The notes under the pieces: model-generated | The model's input: the letters and a program-made list of their open reading frames with translations, nothing else | What the model was told of the DNA's origin: nothing | The model's database searches: none | Assembly (NCBI RefSeq): GCF_020921035.1 | Contig: NC_063152.1 | Location: 1,928,001 to 1,992,000, forward strand | Length of the DNA stretch: 64,000 nt | Origin: Rhodamnia argentea | Taxonomy: Eukaryota > Streptophyta > Magnoliopsida > Myrtales > Myrtaceae | Direction: 5' to 3' | Shown: piece by piece, positions 25,201 to 37,891 of the stretch | Layout of the letters: each line of letters opens with the position of its first letter | Position numbering within the stretch: the stretch's first letter is position 1 | Translations under genes and position numbers: made by a program

Positions 25201-26834
25201 CCCCCTTCTTATTGAGCTCAGTTTCTAGATGGGAATCCTCAAAGGTCGCCCAAAAATAGACCCGCTTTTAAGAGCCTCCTCTCCCCTGCCTCCCTCCGTT
25301 TCATCGTTTGCCTCATTTGCTCCTTCCCAATTTCTTCCCATCTCTGACTTCTGACCGGATTTGAGCTGGGGCGCCTTTAATTGCGCTGCCCGTTTTCACT
25401 TCACCTCTCTTGATTCTGATTAGTTTCCTTAATCTTGCTTTGACCGGTCCACCTGTCGAGTTTTCGGCACCCCCCCAAAGAACTTCTTAACCCCGCATGC
25501 CTAAAACGAAGTTCGTCCCCATCTTCTTGGCACGTGCCCAATTCCCTCCCTCTTGGTTTTAAGAGGAATGAAGTTTTGGGGTTGATCATTAAAGAACAGA
25601 GAGATTGATTCTAATTGTGTACGTCCAATGAATCCACCGCTAGCTTAGCTGACCGCAAGTTTGGTTATTGTAACGGCCTTGGGTCCCACGCGCTTCCGCT
25701 GCGCCACTTTACAAGATATTATCCGCTTTGGACACACAGTCCTCACGGTTTTGTTCCTCCGAGCGTCGCCCATACAACGCCCGGAAAACGCGTCTTGCAA
25801 ATCTAAGGGCACCCAAGCCTTATAAAGCCTTCCCAAGACCTCCTCCTAGGCAATATAGGACTAGGGATGTCATAGTTATGATATGATATAAGTGCGGCAA
25901 AATTTATATTAATAACAGCTTCGCGTGGGAATGTTGGTAGGAGTTCACGTAAGCAATGGGGGGTCGAGAAATTGAGATCGTGATGCGACGAGAAATTCCT
26001 TTTCGGTAACCACCTTATTGTTCTTGAATTTTTTTTTATTTTTACCATAATATAAGCGATTGGCCAGGTCACTACTAAGCCCGTTAGATTCACTAGGTTA
26101 TGACACATTTAGAATGCTAAATGCAATTGCTTAAAGTTTAAGCAAGTTCAACGATCTTGTTGTGACTGTCACCGCCTTGCAAGGTTGAGTAATTTCTCCA
26201 ACCTCCGTCGGTGCCTACGAAATTGATGGTACAAGAAGAGGGACATCGTAGTTGGAAAATGCTATTCGGACAAAGTAAATGGACGTATGCAACAAGCATA
26301 AATATTGAAAATATGGTCTAATCTCGAAAGAGATGGCATAATAGTTCCGTTAATACTTTTTTTTAAAACCTGTATCATCTAAAATTGTAGGGTAGAACTT
26401 TGAACTCACCAATATGGATTTAGATAATGTTTCGAAAATTTGTGATTAAAATTTATCGCTTCAAGACATTCTTGATCCAAGTAGAAAATTCGTGAATGAA
26501 GATTGTAATTTCACTTTTTCGGTCTCCAAATTTTTATAATATGTAAAACTTTCGATTAATCAATCATGAAGGGAGGTTGGACAAAAAAAAAAAAAAAATC
26601 ATGTACCCGAAGTATTTTGATCTTCAAGCCATGTTAGCAAAATAGCAAGTTGGATCTCTTAACCTATTACGATGGTTTTTTCTTTTTCTAGGATCAAATT
26701 GAATTTTGCAGTAAACTAGTGGGGTAGAAATCGAAATTTCGAAAAATTGTGGAGCATTCTTTTGGGCCGGACACTGCGAGTAGCTCTTGAAGCTCAAACC
26801 AGGTGATCTACAGAAGAGAGAGAGAGAGAGGGAG
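25201..26834. other. Intergenic region between the RING gene and the 81-residue gene
   Basis: The RING gene and the next gene are divergent, so this 1.6 kb plus the leader above is a shared promoter interval, interrupted by a solo LTR at 25669-25874. Beyond the LTR the DNA is AT-rich with no coding frame that I can support. A run of A lies at 26584-26598. Confidence 0.45.
25669..25874 (-). mobile_element. Solo LTR, 206 bp, TRIM-like
   Basis: Begins TGTAACGGCC and ends GATGTCATA on the + strand, and is flanked on both sides by the same 5 bp, GTTAT (25664-25668 and 25875-25879). Internal phrases such as 'GATATTATCCGCTTTGGAC', 'CTCACGGTTTT' and 'AAACGCGTCTTGCAA' are those of a short LTR family seen widely in eudicot genomes (recognised from memory). 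The terminal dinucleotide on one side has decayed (TA in place of CA). No second LTR or internal domain is present, so it is a solo LTR left by recombination. Confidence 0.7.
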
Positions 26835-27924
26835 ATGGCGTGGAGCGCGACGATGGTTGGAGCTCTGCTGGGGCTGGGCACGCAGATGTACTCCAACGCT
26901 CTCCGCAAACTCCCTTACATGCGCCGTATGTCGAACTCTAATTGCTCCTATCCCCCCTCCTTTGAACCCTAACTTGTGCATGATTCCGTGATTTCAATCC
27001 TTAATCTCCCTTCCCGTTCCTCTTCGTTTCGCTCCTGTGAGCGTCGGGTTAAAGCTTTTTTTTTTTTTCGGTTGTGTGGTGCTGGGGCGTGTTTGTTTCG
27101 AAGCTCAGATCCGTGGGAACATGTGATTGGGATGGGTCTCGGGGCGGTGTTCGTGAACCAGCTGGTGAAATGGGACGCTAAGCTCCAGGAAGATCTCGAC
27201 AAGATGCTTGAGAAGGCCAAGGCTGCCAATGAGCGCCGCTACTTCGGTATATCTCTCTCTCTATCTCTCTCCTTCTTGGCACCCTTTTGCGTTTCTAAGT
27301 TGTTGCGCTCGTTGATTCTATTGCCTCGTTAATCTTGAGTTCATGACTGTAATTGGCGGTCCCGGGGAATTTCTATCTCTAGATTAAAGCTCAAATTTTT
27401 CGATTGTTGTTCTGATCGGACCTGGGCTTGCAGCAAACGTTGTATTTTAATCTTCTTGTTCTCGTTCGGCATTGCATTCTAGCTACTCCGTCACTGGTTT
27501 GTATTGCTCAACTGAGAAACGGGTCCCAAGTTCCATGTGCTCGAGGCAGAAGCAATGTACAGACTTCTTTATCACGACTATTCATGAAATTCGTGCTGAA
27601 CAATTTCCTCAGTGCTCCTGAGTATGTGGGATTGTCTTCACCCTGGGTACCGTGTCTATGTGTACCTGAGGAGCGGACTTGTTTTGAAGGGCTGTTTTCG
27701 TGGAAGGGGATATCCTTCCACGGCCGAGCTGCATTGATTTATTGGCATCATTTGCAACTCGTCACTTAAATGAAATCCGTTTTGATGGAAAAATGAAATG
27801 AGAAGCTATCTTGACTGAGGAGTTTGTGGAAATAGAGTACATTGGCTAAAGTAATGAAGAGTATAGCTGAAAGGTAGTATACTGACTCTACTGTCATGTA
27901 TTTGCAGATGAAGATGATGAGTAG
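26835..27924 (+). CDS. Conserved small plant protein, 81 aa, three exons
   Basis: Exons 26835-26925, 27109-27246 and 27908-27924, with GT-AG junctions that split His (C|AT) and Asp (G|AT) codons, giving 81 residues that end in RRYFDEDDE. Residues 4-20 (SATMVGALLGLGTQMYS) and 36-48 (IGMGLGAVFVNQL) are small-residue-rich and glycine-patterned, so one or two membrane segments are possible. The C-terminal half is an amphipathic, charged helix (KLQEDLDKMLEKAKAANERR). I believe this is a conserved plant family. Its size and layout suggest a small mitochondrial inner-membrane subunit, and a complex I accessory subunit (At1g67785-like) is one candidate, but that is a guess. A GA-rich leader lies just before the ATG. 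Confidence 0.8.
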
Positions 27925-30557
27925 TAGCATTTCGTCTTTCTGTCTGAACCGTGGCCTTCAACCTTTTACATGGTGGGATGCAGACACAACTTGCTTGCAT
28001 ACTGTGCCGTTCGAGTTTCAAGCATGCTTTTCTATGTGAATTGCATAAGCAGACGTCAAGCATTGCAGTGATAATTTTTTAAGAGGCTTGCTTTTTTGTG
28101 ATATTAGTGTAATGTGTTTGGGGCCTCTTTCTGTTGGGCTTTGGGACTAGGTGGAATATCATACTTGCATTTTTAATAATTCTATAACAGGTAAGGCACG
28201 GTTTTCTTTGAATTGACTTAAGAGGGCATAACTGTGTGTAGAGGAAGTATTCTAAACTGGTGAACCAGCAGGTTGCTCTTACACTAGATGCTAGATATCC
28301 CAGTAGCTGAATGATCCTAGTGGACAATGATGGTTGCCTCATTGTTTTTCCACATTTGTCGATAAATTAGGACTTCCAATGGTCTCTTAGGAGTGTTGTG
28401 GAGAATGGGTGGAGAATTTGTGCTGGTTCTTGGTTATTTGGCATCTGAAACTTGGTCAGAATTCTAATATTGCTACATATTTTCTAATTGACGCATTCCA
28501 CTACAGTTGAAACTTTGCAACATATGGGGGAACCTCAGATAAATAGTGCCCAATTCAATGCAAGCTTACTGCCATCATTTAGCTGTTTTAACCCTCCCAA
28601 CAGTTTTGTGAAACCTTGTTCTGCATTGAAGGTTTTCAATAAACTTCAGCTTGAATGTTCTCATGGCTTAGTTGACTTTCGTAAAATGATCATGATGACT
28701 GATGATTTGCTTGAGATTTTCTTCAAGTTCTCAGCTGTTAGCTTAAGAATTCAAGAACTATCTGGGTAATTTGTCATAAAGCAGATCCGGTGTTCTGTGT
28801 ATTATGATGAGTCTCATTTGGTCATGTAACGACTAGTCTCCAAAGTCATATAACTGTAAATGCTGAAAACTACAGTTCCGTTGCTTTATGGTAGCTTCTC
28901 ATTAACTCCCATGGTATCCTCATTATCTCCCTGTGATGAGTCTCTTTTTCAGTCACATCGTTGACAGGTTTCAAAGTCTGATAAGTATGCATGCAGAGAA
29001 TGACGATTTGTTGTGAGGCTTTAATGTAATCACAGACTGGTAGAATGCATAAATTGCTGATGGAGTTTTGGATCCTGAGCTGCAGTCAGTCAGGATCATA
29101 ATCATGCAAGTATTATTCAGGGTCACAATTGTAGGCAGAACCATAGTTCCATATTGTTTTCGTTCCAAGCTAGATTGTTAAGGTCGGGATCCTACTTTGG
29201 ATCAATGAGTGCGTCCGAAGGATCAGGTCGTAGTATCGGTTTGAGGATCCTAAGGTCTTTGTACAATAATCTTGATGTCATTTGAAATGTACAGCCTGCG
29301 ACACCGTGTGAGTTTCGAACCGAATTGACTCACGGTACGGATGTTATGAACCTTTTCTTCACTTAAGGTTGGGACCCTACAAAGATCCCAACAAACCAAG
29401 TTTCCAAGATCCAATTGCGTCTCTCACTTTCTATCACAAGAATGTATGATGCTACGGGAGGACTATACCATAAAGACTAAATTGAGTAAGTTGATGTGGG
29501 GACAGAGCACCTAGTGACCCTGGGAAGGGCTATTGCATGAAGATGCCCTTTTGTGACTGACTTAATATGGAGTGTCACATGTAGAACCGGGATGAATCAC
29601 CTATGAGATTTTCCTTCCTTCGTGTCACTTCCAAAACGGAAAACTGAAATCGTGCTTAGCCATCTCTTACCTCTTGACCACCTAGGTGCCATGCTGGTTA
29701 AGTTCGCTAGCGTTTGATGACGCTCTTAAGATGCGAATACTTGGATGTTGAGATAGAAGTCGAATGATGTAAATAGTGGCTCGGTATCGTTTATCCCATT
29801 TTCTGAGCCGATAGATCTACTTCTACTAAATGTATGTCTTCCATCTGGGAAAGTCTCTCTCCTTGTGTGCCTGCGCGCTCGTTCTCATGCAATGAGCTAG
29901 TTGCTAGTTGGTGAGAATATTCGGATTTCATATAGCAATGGCGCCTCCAAATTTCTCAATCGACTAACTTTGAAATTTGACTTATTGGATAATGTCGAAC
30001 TCCAAATTTCCAGTTCAATTAGGCACTTCATTCATATTTTGACTGAGTAACACACAGGCTACTCAAATTTGATGTCAAGATCAAAGTGACCGAGTTATAA
30101 TGGATTAAGAACAAATCTCGCTTAGCAAACCAAAGAAACAAAGGTGTCGGTCATTTCTTCTTTTTCCCTTGTTCATGGGAAGTCCATAGTTTGCCCTAAG
30201 ATTTTTTTTGGGGCAAGGCCTTTGGGAGGAGCGGTGCGAATCTTTTTGTAAAGACAAAGGTGGTCGTATATGCTTGTGTCTATTCCAACACGACACCCTT
30301 CTCCTTTGACATCTTTGTATTTGTCACCATCCCCAATCCCATCGTCTTTCTGCCCTCGTTAGGTTTAATGCCTTCATGTCAAACAAAAAAGAGACGACAA
30401 ACACCCCTTTTGCTCTTTTCTTAGCTTTGTCTTCTTCATCTTCCCCAGCACCATACCAAACTTCTTCCCCCCCTCTCTCTCTCTTTCTCATTCGGTGAAG
30501 TCAATGGAACGGTTCTAGGGTTTCTTCTGCTGAAAGAGTGTGTAGGCTCATATTCAG
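27925..30557. other. Intergenic region upstream of the CLE gene
   Basis: About 2.6 kb without a supportable gene. Bases 27925 to about 28100 are the probable 3' untranslated region of the preceding gene. From about 30290 the sequence is pyrimidine-rich, with a CTCTCTCTCTCT run at about 30472-30485. This is likely the leader of the CLE gene. Confidence 0.45.
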
Positions 30558-30905
30558 ATGGCTAGCGAAGGCTCAGAGTCTCCCAGCGTTTCATGCTTAA
30601 CCCTTTTGCTCGTCCTGCTCGCTATGATTCCGAGCATTGCCACGCTGGCTGACCAGGAGCGAAGAAGCATCCCGCCGCCACGAGCTCCTCCGACCACGAT
30701 GGCAGAATCGAACGGCATGCAGCTCGAGAGGGGCGACTCAAGCACGTTACCAGCAAGTACCAGGAGCAGCTGTTTCAAGCATGGGTGTGGGCGCCAGGGA
30801 CAGGAAGTTCGAAGCCACCAGTTACCGGTTCGGCCATGGAAAGAGGATATGTTCGAAGCCGGGGCGCATGAAGTTCCCAGCGGTCCCAACCCTATTTCAA
30901 ATTAA
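30558..30905 (+). CDS. CLE41/CLE44-type precursor of TDIF peptide
   Basis: Single-exon prepropeptide of 115 residues. The last 12 codons (30867-30902) encode HEVPSGPNPISN, identical to the TDIF peptide shared by Arabidopsis CLE41 and CLE44. TDIF is made in phloem, is hydroxylated on two prolines, and is perceived by the receptor kinase PXY/TDR in the cambium, where it promotes stem-cell division and blocks xylem differentiation. The N-terminus has a secretory signal with hydrophobic core CLTLLLVLLAMIPSIATLA at about residues 13-31. The middle part is variable, as is usual for CLE proteins. The peptide sits at the extreme C-terminus directly before TAA, and the preceding FEAGA matches the usual acidic/small residue lead-in. 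The middle carries two Cys (SCFKHGCG, about residues 71-76) that I do not associate with this family. Confidence 0.93.
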   Translation: MASEGSESPSVSCLTLLLVLLAMIPSIATLADQERRSIPPPRAPPTTMAESNGMQLERGDSSTLPASTRSSCFKHGCGRQGQEVRSHQLPVRPWKEDMFEAGAHEVPSGPNPISN

Positions 30906-32453
30906 CCCCCGCCAACCCATTTGTAGGTACATAGAATCCTTTTTCGTTTCGCTGAACGGTCGGTGCACCGATACGTTTGTCCCTCTCCTTCACGATATTA
31001 TTTCATATGTACGCTTGTGTGTTTTGCTCTTTCGACTGGTTAAGGCTCCTTAGAACTGAGACACCTCCATTGTTCGCCATAGAGTTTCGTAAGTCGACGT
31101 TCGGCAAATGGAGATGGAATCATTCGGTCATCTATACACGCTCGAGAGTAGAGATGATCATCGGACAGGCGAGCGAGCGAGCGAACTTTGCCGCATCGCT
31201 CATGCATTTCAACTCGGGTCGGGAGAATAGAGCTTCATCCACGTAAAACTCATCTGTAATACCAACATCTAAGTGAACTGGATTAGCTCGGTGATTAATG
31301 AAGTAGATTAGGCGGGTGAATGATTCCGAAATGCATCTTGGGGGTTTGGATTTTCCTTTTGTTCTTTTGTTACGCTTTTTGGCACAGACGAGACTGAATG
31401 CAATGATGAAAGAAGAAAAAGCAAAAGGGCTCGAGACCAGACCAGAGAGACTCGTTGTTTTGCGTGCTAAAGTCAGATGGGTCCTCCTCGCATTGCATCC
31501 CACCAAGCTCGCAAATTGCTCTCCTCCGTTTTGTGCATTGGTGTAACTTAACAGGGCGAAACGAAATAAGTATCATTTAAGTGAAAGTTGGCACTTTTCA
31601 AACAATAATTGGTGAAATGAAGGCGATGGTAAAAAAAAAAAATGGTAAAATTGATAAATGACGAGAGTCGTTTTTTTGTCAAAGATAAGAGAAGTTGGTA
31701 ATTAAATTTGAAAAAAGGAAGATGATGAAAGATGGGTAACTAACTCGGGTAACTTAGCCGGATAAAAAATTGGTGACTATTCCGATTGGGGTTAGTAGTT
31801 CCTGCCTGCAAAGAGTAGGTAAATTTAATGGATAGCTAAGTAAGGCAAATAAAAAGTTGGTAACTCGATAGAAAAGTTGGTGAATTTGAAGGAAAAAATC
31901 AAGTAAACATCGGTACATAGCTCGAATGTGACTTGATAAATCAAAGCTAATTGGTAACCTAATAAAAGAGAACTAGTAAGTCATTGATAAATTGAAGACA
32001 TCCGTAAAGAAACGAATAAAAGTAGTCGAACAGCAATTCAATTAAAATAGTCAAACGAACGATCCGGTAAATAATTCAAATGAAAATTAACTAGTAATTT
32101 AATCAAACCAAAGTTGGTAAGTCGCTCAAATTAATATTGGTCCATTCATATACAACGGCAAGAAACATAAATACGATTTAGTAAAAAGTGCGAAAAGCTG
32201 ATAATTTGTAAACTTTAAAAAAAACTAGTAATTTAATATAAATTATCGGTAAGTTACCAATAAGATACCAAAAAATAAGGTGACTGGCAATTTTCTTCCA
32301 TAACAGTTTTTTTTTCGCATTTCAGAAATATACGAGCACGAAGTAGAATCATCCACCCGACAATGGCACATGACTTAGAGTTAAAGCAAGGACACTTGAT
32401 TGCAAATAATGCAAGGTAAGCTGGCAACCTCACATAAAAATCACTTGATAATT
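30906..32453. other. Intergenic region downstream of the CLE gene
   Basis: No supportable gene. Bases 31650-32300 are AT-rich, with repeated GTTGGTAA/ACTAGTAATTTAAT-like phrases at irregular spacing, suggesting an old degenerate tandem repeat or transposon interior. The left boundary of the long inverted-repeat element follows at about 32454. Confidence 0.4.
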
Positions 32454-33042
32454 GGAACAATTGCCAAAAGAGTCTTAAACTTGTTGCAATTGTGCCAATT
32501 CAGTCATAAACTTTTTTTTTTATCAATTCAGTCTTAAACCTTTTACAATTGTGTCAATTTAGTCCTTCTGGTCAATTTTGACCGATAATCGCCAACCTTC
32601 CGGCGACATTATATTTTAGTATATTATTTTCAAATTTTTTATTTTCTTTTTCTTTTTCTATCTTCCATCTTCTTCCTTTAGTTGATCACCGCCGATGACC
32701 AGCTAAAGGGAATAACTAGCTACCGATGTCAACCTCGCCGGCCCAAATCCGGCGAGGGCAACCTTGATGTTTGATGCACAATGAATTGACATGGACAAAG
32801 GAAGCCATGGGAGGTGCTCTAAGAAGAAGGACCTGGATCTTGATCTTCAAGTCTAGTGACTCGCCCCGCCGAAGGATCATGACCTTCTCCATCATGAGGC
32901 CGGAGGATCTCACCCGCTTGAGGTCGTCAAAGCTAGACCTCGAGGAAATCGACGAGTTTGAATAGGAGTTCCCATAGTTGCGGGTCCTCCAACAAGGGAA
33001 AGATGCGGGAGAGACTTGAATCCTTTGGATCAAGTAATTTTG

Positions 33043-34882
33043 TGTGATGACCTTATCATCAAAGCTCCAATGTCCCGGGGCATCGTTCGACACTAATTAC
33101 AAACTCTAATTTAATCTTATATTAGATAGTATTATTAGAGGGCGCATGCGGAAGCTTAACAAATTAGAAACAAGCAGCGAACATACATCAAATATAAATG
33201 TATGCATAAAAGGAAAATGGCAGGCATGCCTAAAGGGATGGCCTTAGTTGGGTTCACTAATCCGTATAACATATACATGGGCAAGACACACAAATTACAT
33301 AGGCAATGATGTCTGATGTTATAATAGATAACCTCTTAATTATATTATCTTCTTTATATATACAAATATGAAAATACATTGGGAGGATTACAATAGAAAA
33401 TGTCTACTCCGAAATACCATCCAAGATAGCCATTGTGGTGCTCCGATTCCATCGTCCATGTCCACTACTTCTCAAATGAAAAGCTTATATGAAAAAGGGT
33501 TAAATTATCGAGAATGAGCCGAAGCTTAGCAAGTAAAACGTCTAATTAGACAGTTAGGCCCTCCATGTATCATCCATTCAAGCACAGCTCACAAGCAAAG
33601 AATTAATGGGATACCAATCAGAAACGACCACGGAACATAATCACGAAGGGATTACAAGGCAATCGGGAGTCCATTAAACAAAACAAACATGCAAACATAA
33701 ACTCTATTTAACCTTTCCGCCAACCTCAAGGCCGAACTTCCCTCTTTGAAATCCCATGTTAAATCATGAAGTTCCTCTACCAATCGAGACGATCGACTCA
33801 TGTATTCCGCTTTTCCAAGACCTTGAAATATCAACTCAAGCAATGGATTGTACTTACAACCTCACCTTCTAAAGTTCACACCCAACCCAACACAACACCG
33901 CAAGACCCACTTTGGCTCTTCTCAAATCAACAACAACCCAAATGATCTACCCTCACACTCAACTCACCCATGACTCAAGAATACTAAATCAAGCGACGGA
34001 TTCGGCAATTAACCGCCAATTTCACTCTTAAGGCCGAATTTCCACCATTGGATTCCGAGTTTAATTCACTTCAAATTGACGATGAACAAGATAATCGGTG
34101 CTTAGATTCCAATTGCCCATAGTCCAAAGGTGCTAACTCAAACAACGGATTGTTCATACAAAGGCATTACCCTTTCCATGCAAGCAGAATTCCCTCACAA
34201 AATATCCATTTTCGAAACCACACAAATCGCCAAAACAAATGACCATTCGACAGGCTAGTGGTTAGGATAGAAGTAGTACTTGCCTGGGATTAGTTCTCGG
34301 AGAAAACAGAGCTCGAATTGCCAACAAAACGAGCGTGAACTGTCCATTCTTATTAGTGGGTCATGTAGCAAGAGGGATAGAGAAAGAGTGAAATCAACAA
34401 CAAGACGGGGGCTAAGCAAAGGCCGAGGGATGCCCGAGGATCACCAACATCGAGTTACAAGGTTGCCGGCTTGGTCGAAAGGAGGAGAACTAAGTGGATT
34501 CCAGAGAGAGAGAGAGAGAGAGCTTCGATTTTGGGGGGAGGGGGAGCTTCCACGAAAAAGAGAAAGGAAAGTGAGGGGAAGAAAGAGAGAGTGGGGGCTT
34601 AAAGAGCGTGGTGAAGAGAGTGAGGCGGTGGGGTTGGTCGATTGGGGACCTTCGCACTCTAATTTTAAACCAATTCCGCATTGGACTAGTATCGAATACT
34701 AATGCTTAACCAACTAATTCACAAATGGCCCTCATCAAATAACTGGGCCCAACTATGATGCCAAGCTTTAGAATTTAATTGCTCATCAAATAAAATCCCC
34801 CAACATCACTTTCGTTACTAAACCAGTCCGATAAGTACTAACTCACTTATTAATTCAATTAGCAAAAATTTAGGCCATCACA
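33043..34882 (-). repeat. 3' LTR of the LARD-like element
   Basis: 1840-bp LTR running from TGTGATGACC to GGCCATCACA on the + strand. It is a direct copy of 36402-38240 with numerous substitutions and small indels. It includes a GA microsatellite near 34504-34520. Confidence 0.9.
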
Positions 34883-36401
34883 ATTCTCCGCTTTTTTAAA
34901 AAAATTTATTCTTAAAATTTGGCACTTACTCCTTCTTTCAAATAAATGAGGGTACTTATTTCACCCTCAAAATTTCCATCGTCGCCTCCTCCTAAGAACT
35001 TCCATTCTCGAATTTCAATTCTTAGCTCCGCTCATCACATCTCGCAATCTTAACCATCACTCACGAATTCCACTACAAACATCTTTAGTTCGTTTTCATA
35101 ACATGCCATTCCACATGTTTGCATGTGGTTTTGTTGGTTATGGTATTTACACCACTCACACCCCACCACGACACTTTTGGGTTGTTGGCCGCCTAGTTCG
35201 TATGAGTCTCATCTCATTTTAAGGCTACCTTAATCACACAGCAGGGCCCTCTCGGACTCACATTCGAAGGCACACAAACAATTGACTTTCACCAATTCCC
35301 ACCAAGCATTCAAGACATTTTCATATCCATGGCACTATCCATTCGTCCTTTCATCCACTCGCCATGTAATGCCATGCATGTTCAAAAAGCTTTACATTTT
35401 GGAAAGATAATGCTACTTTCAAAACTAGTTAGACTCAAGACAATGCCTATACCCACTTTTCAATACGTTACTCGGTTCATTCCTATCCCCATCACCATCT
35501 TCGAACTTTGGTAGGAGCCGTACCTTACCTAGTCCTCTCTGGCCGGGCGTCACTCCTTGCCCTCATCGGACCATGTCATTATAAACCTACCAGCTTTCAC
35601 TTAGTTCGTCCCCAAGTCAGGTACCTACTAAGAAAATCTCATTCGACATGTCTTATACCATATCTCATTACGGTTTGTAGGCATTACATACGACTTGTCT
35701 CATACCAAGCCGACAGTTTATCAAGTTTGATTATATATGATGCATGCATATTAGTCAAATTTCATTTTATAATGCATGAATACGCTCACATCACTTATCA
35801 TTCATTGATCGTCACTTAAACCAACTCTAAAACCATTAGCAATCATTAACATCAAAGATCAAATGCCCATGTTCAATCTATAAACCCCTTGTTTGGTCGC
35901 TGTCAATTCAAAATCAAGATCATAAAATCAAACACGCCCTTGTCCAAAATCAATCACTGAACCTCAAAGTATAACCACAAGTTCAAGCCAAAATTTTATG
36001 AACACCGTTCGCTTCCTTACGAATATTATGTCATCATTCAGGGCCATCAATATAATCGATAACTAAAACCCTCAAGTTACGACACAAATTCAAGCATATA
36101 GTCCACAAATACCAATCCACCAAACTCCACATATCAACCTATCAATAAGTCATTTCCGTTTCAACTTATCATCTAATCCACCTGTCGATCACTATACTAT
36201 ACCCTCAAATAGCCATAAAGATTATCAAATCCTAAGCAATGATCGACTAACTTTTATCTAATAAGTAGCCTAAGCTACTATCTATCTCTCGACAAATATA
36301 AACACATGCACTTATAGTTTTAAACCCGTATATGCCTACCATACACTTCATCCACTAGCGCACCTTATCACTCCACTGGCCCGCTCCGATACCAAATAAA
36401 T
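34883..36401 (-). other. Non-coding interior of the LARD-like element
   Basis: 1519 bp between the LTRs, with no open frame showing retroelement protein motifs in any frame that I could read. It holds the polypurine tract at the left edge and the primer-binding site at the right edge (36383-36394). Confidence 0.75.
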
Positions 36402-37845
36402 TGTGACGACCTTATCATCGGAGTTCCGATGTCTTAGAGGGTCGTTCGACACTAATTACGAGCTCTTATTTAATCTTATATTATATAGTAATATTAGAAG
36501 GCGCATGCGAAGGCTTAGGAAACTAGAAACAAGCAGCAACTATATATCAAATACAAGTGCATACATAAAAAGAAAATGGCAAGCACGCCTAAAGGATATG
36601 GCCTTAGGAGGGTTCACTAATCCGTATAACATGCATGTAGACAACACACACAAATCATACGGGCGATGGTGTTTAATATTGTATTAAATAACCTGTTAAT
36701 TACATTATCTTTTTTATACAAACAAATACAAAAATACACTAGGAGGATTACGAAAAAAAATGTTTACTCCGGAATACCATCCATTATCGCTATTGCTGTG
36801 CTCCGATTCTATCATCCATGTCCACTACTTCTCAAATAAAAAGTTTATCCGAAAAAGTGTTAAATCAACGGAAATGAGCCGAAGCTCAACAAGTAAAACG
36901 TTTAACTAAATGCATCATCCATTCAAGCACAGCTCACAAGCAAAGAATTAACAAGATACTGACCAGAAACCACCACGAACATAAGCACGAAGGGATCACA
37001 AGGCAATTAGAAATCCATTAAACAAAACAAACACGCAAACATAAACCCCGTTTAACATTTCCGCCAATCTCAAGGCCGAACTTCCCCATTTGAAATCCCA
37101 CTTCAAATCGTCAAGTTCCTCTAACAATTGAGACAATTAACTCCCGTATTCCGCTTTCCCAAGACCTCGAGATATCAACTCAAGTAATGGATCGTACTTA
37201 CAACCTCACCTTCCAAAGTCCACGTTCAACCCAACACTTCAAGACCCACTTTGGTTCCTCTCAAATCAACGACAACCCAAACGATCCACCCTCATTTTCA
37301 GCTCATTCATGACTCAAGGATACTAAATCAAACAATAGATTCGGCAATTAACCCCCAATTCCATGCTTAAGGCCAAGTTCCCACACTTGGATTCCGAGTT
37401 CAATTCACTTTAAATCAACGACAAACACGATGATCAACGCTTAGATTCCAACTACCCATAGTCCAAAGGCGTTAACTTAATCAACGGATCGTTCGTACAA
37501 GGGCGTTACCCTTTCCATGCAAGCACAATTCCCTCACACAATATCCTTTTTCGATACCACACAAATCACCAAAAAAAAAAACGACTATTGGATGGGTTAG
37601 TGGTTAGGATAGAAGTAATACTTGCCTGGGATTGATTCTTAGAGAAAAAAGAGCTCGAATCACCCACGAAATGAGTGTGAACCGTCCGTTTTTCTTGGTG
37701 GGTCGCGCGGCAAGAGGGGTAGAGAAAGAACGAAATCAACACCAAGACAGGGCTAAGCAAAAGCCGAGGGACGCTCGAGGATCACCAACATCAAGTTACA
37801 AGGTCGCCGGCGTTGTTAGGAAGAGGAGGACTTGGCAAATTTTAC

Positions 37846-37891
<46 letters not shown>

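Noticed and set aside
25645-25836. Minus-strand open frame of 63 codons near the RING gene promoter
   Set aside because: It lies almost wholly inside the solo LTR at 25669-25874 and is explained by that repeat.
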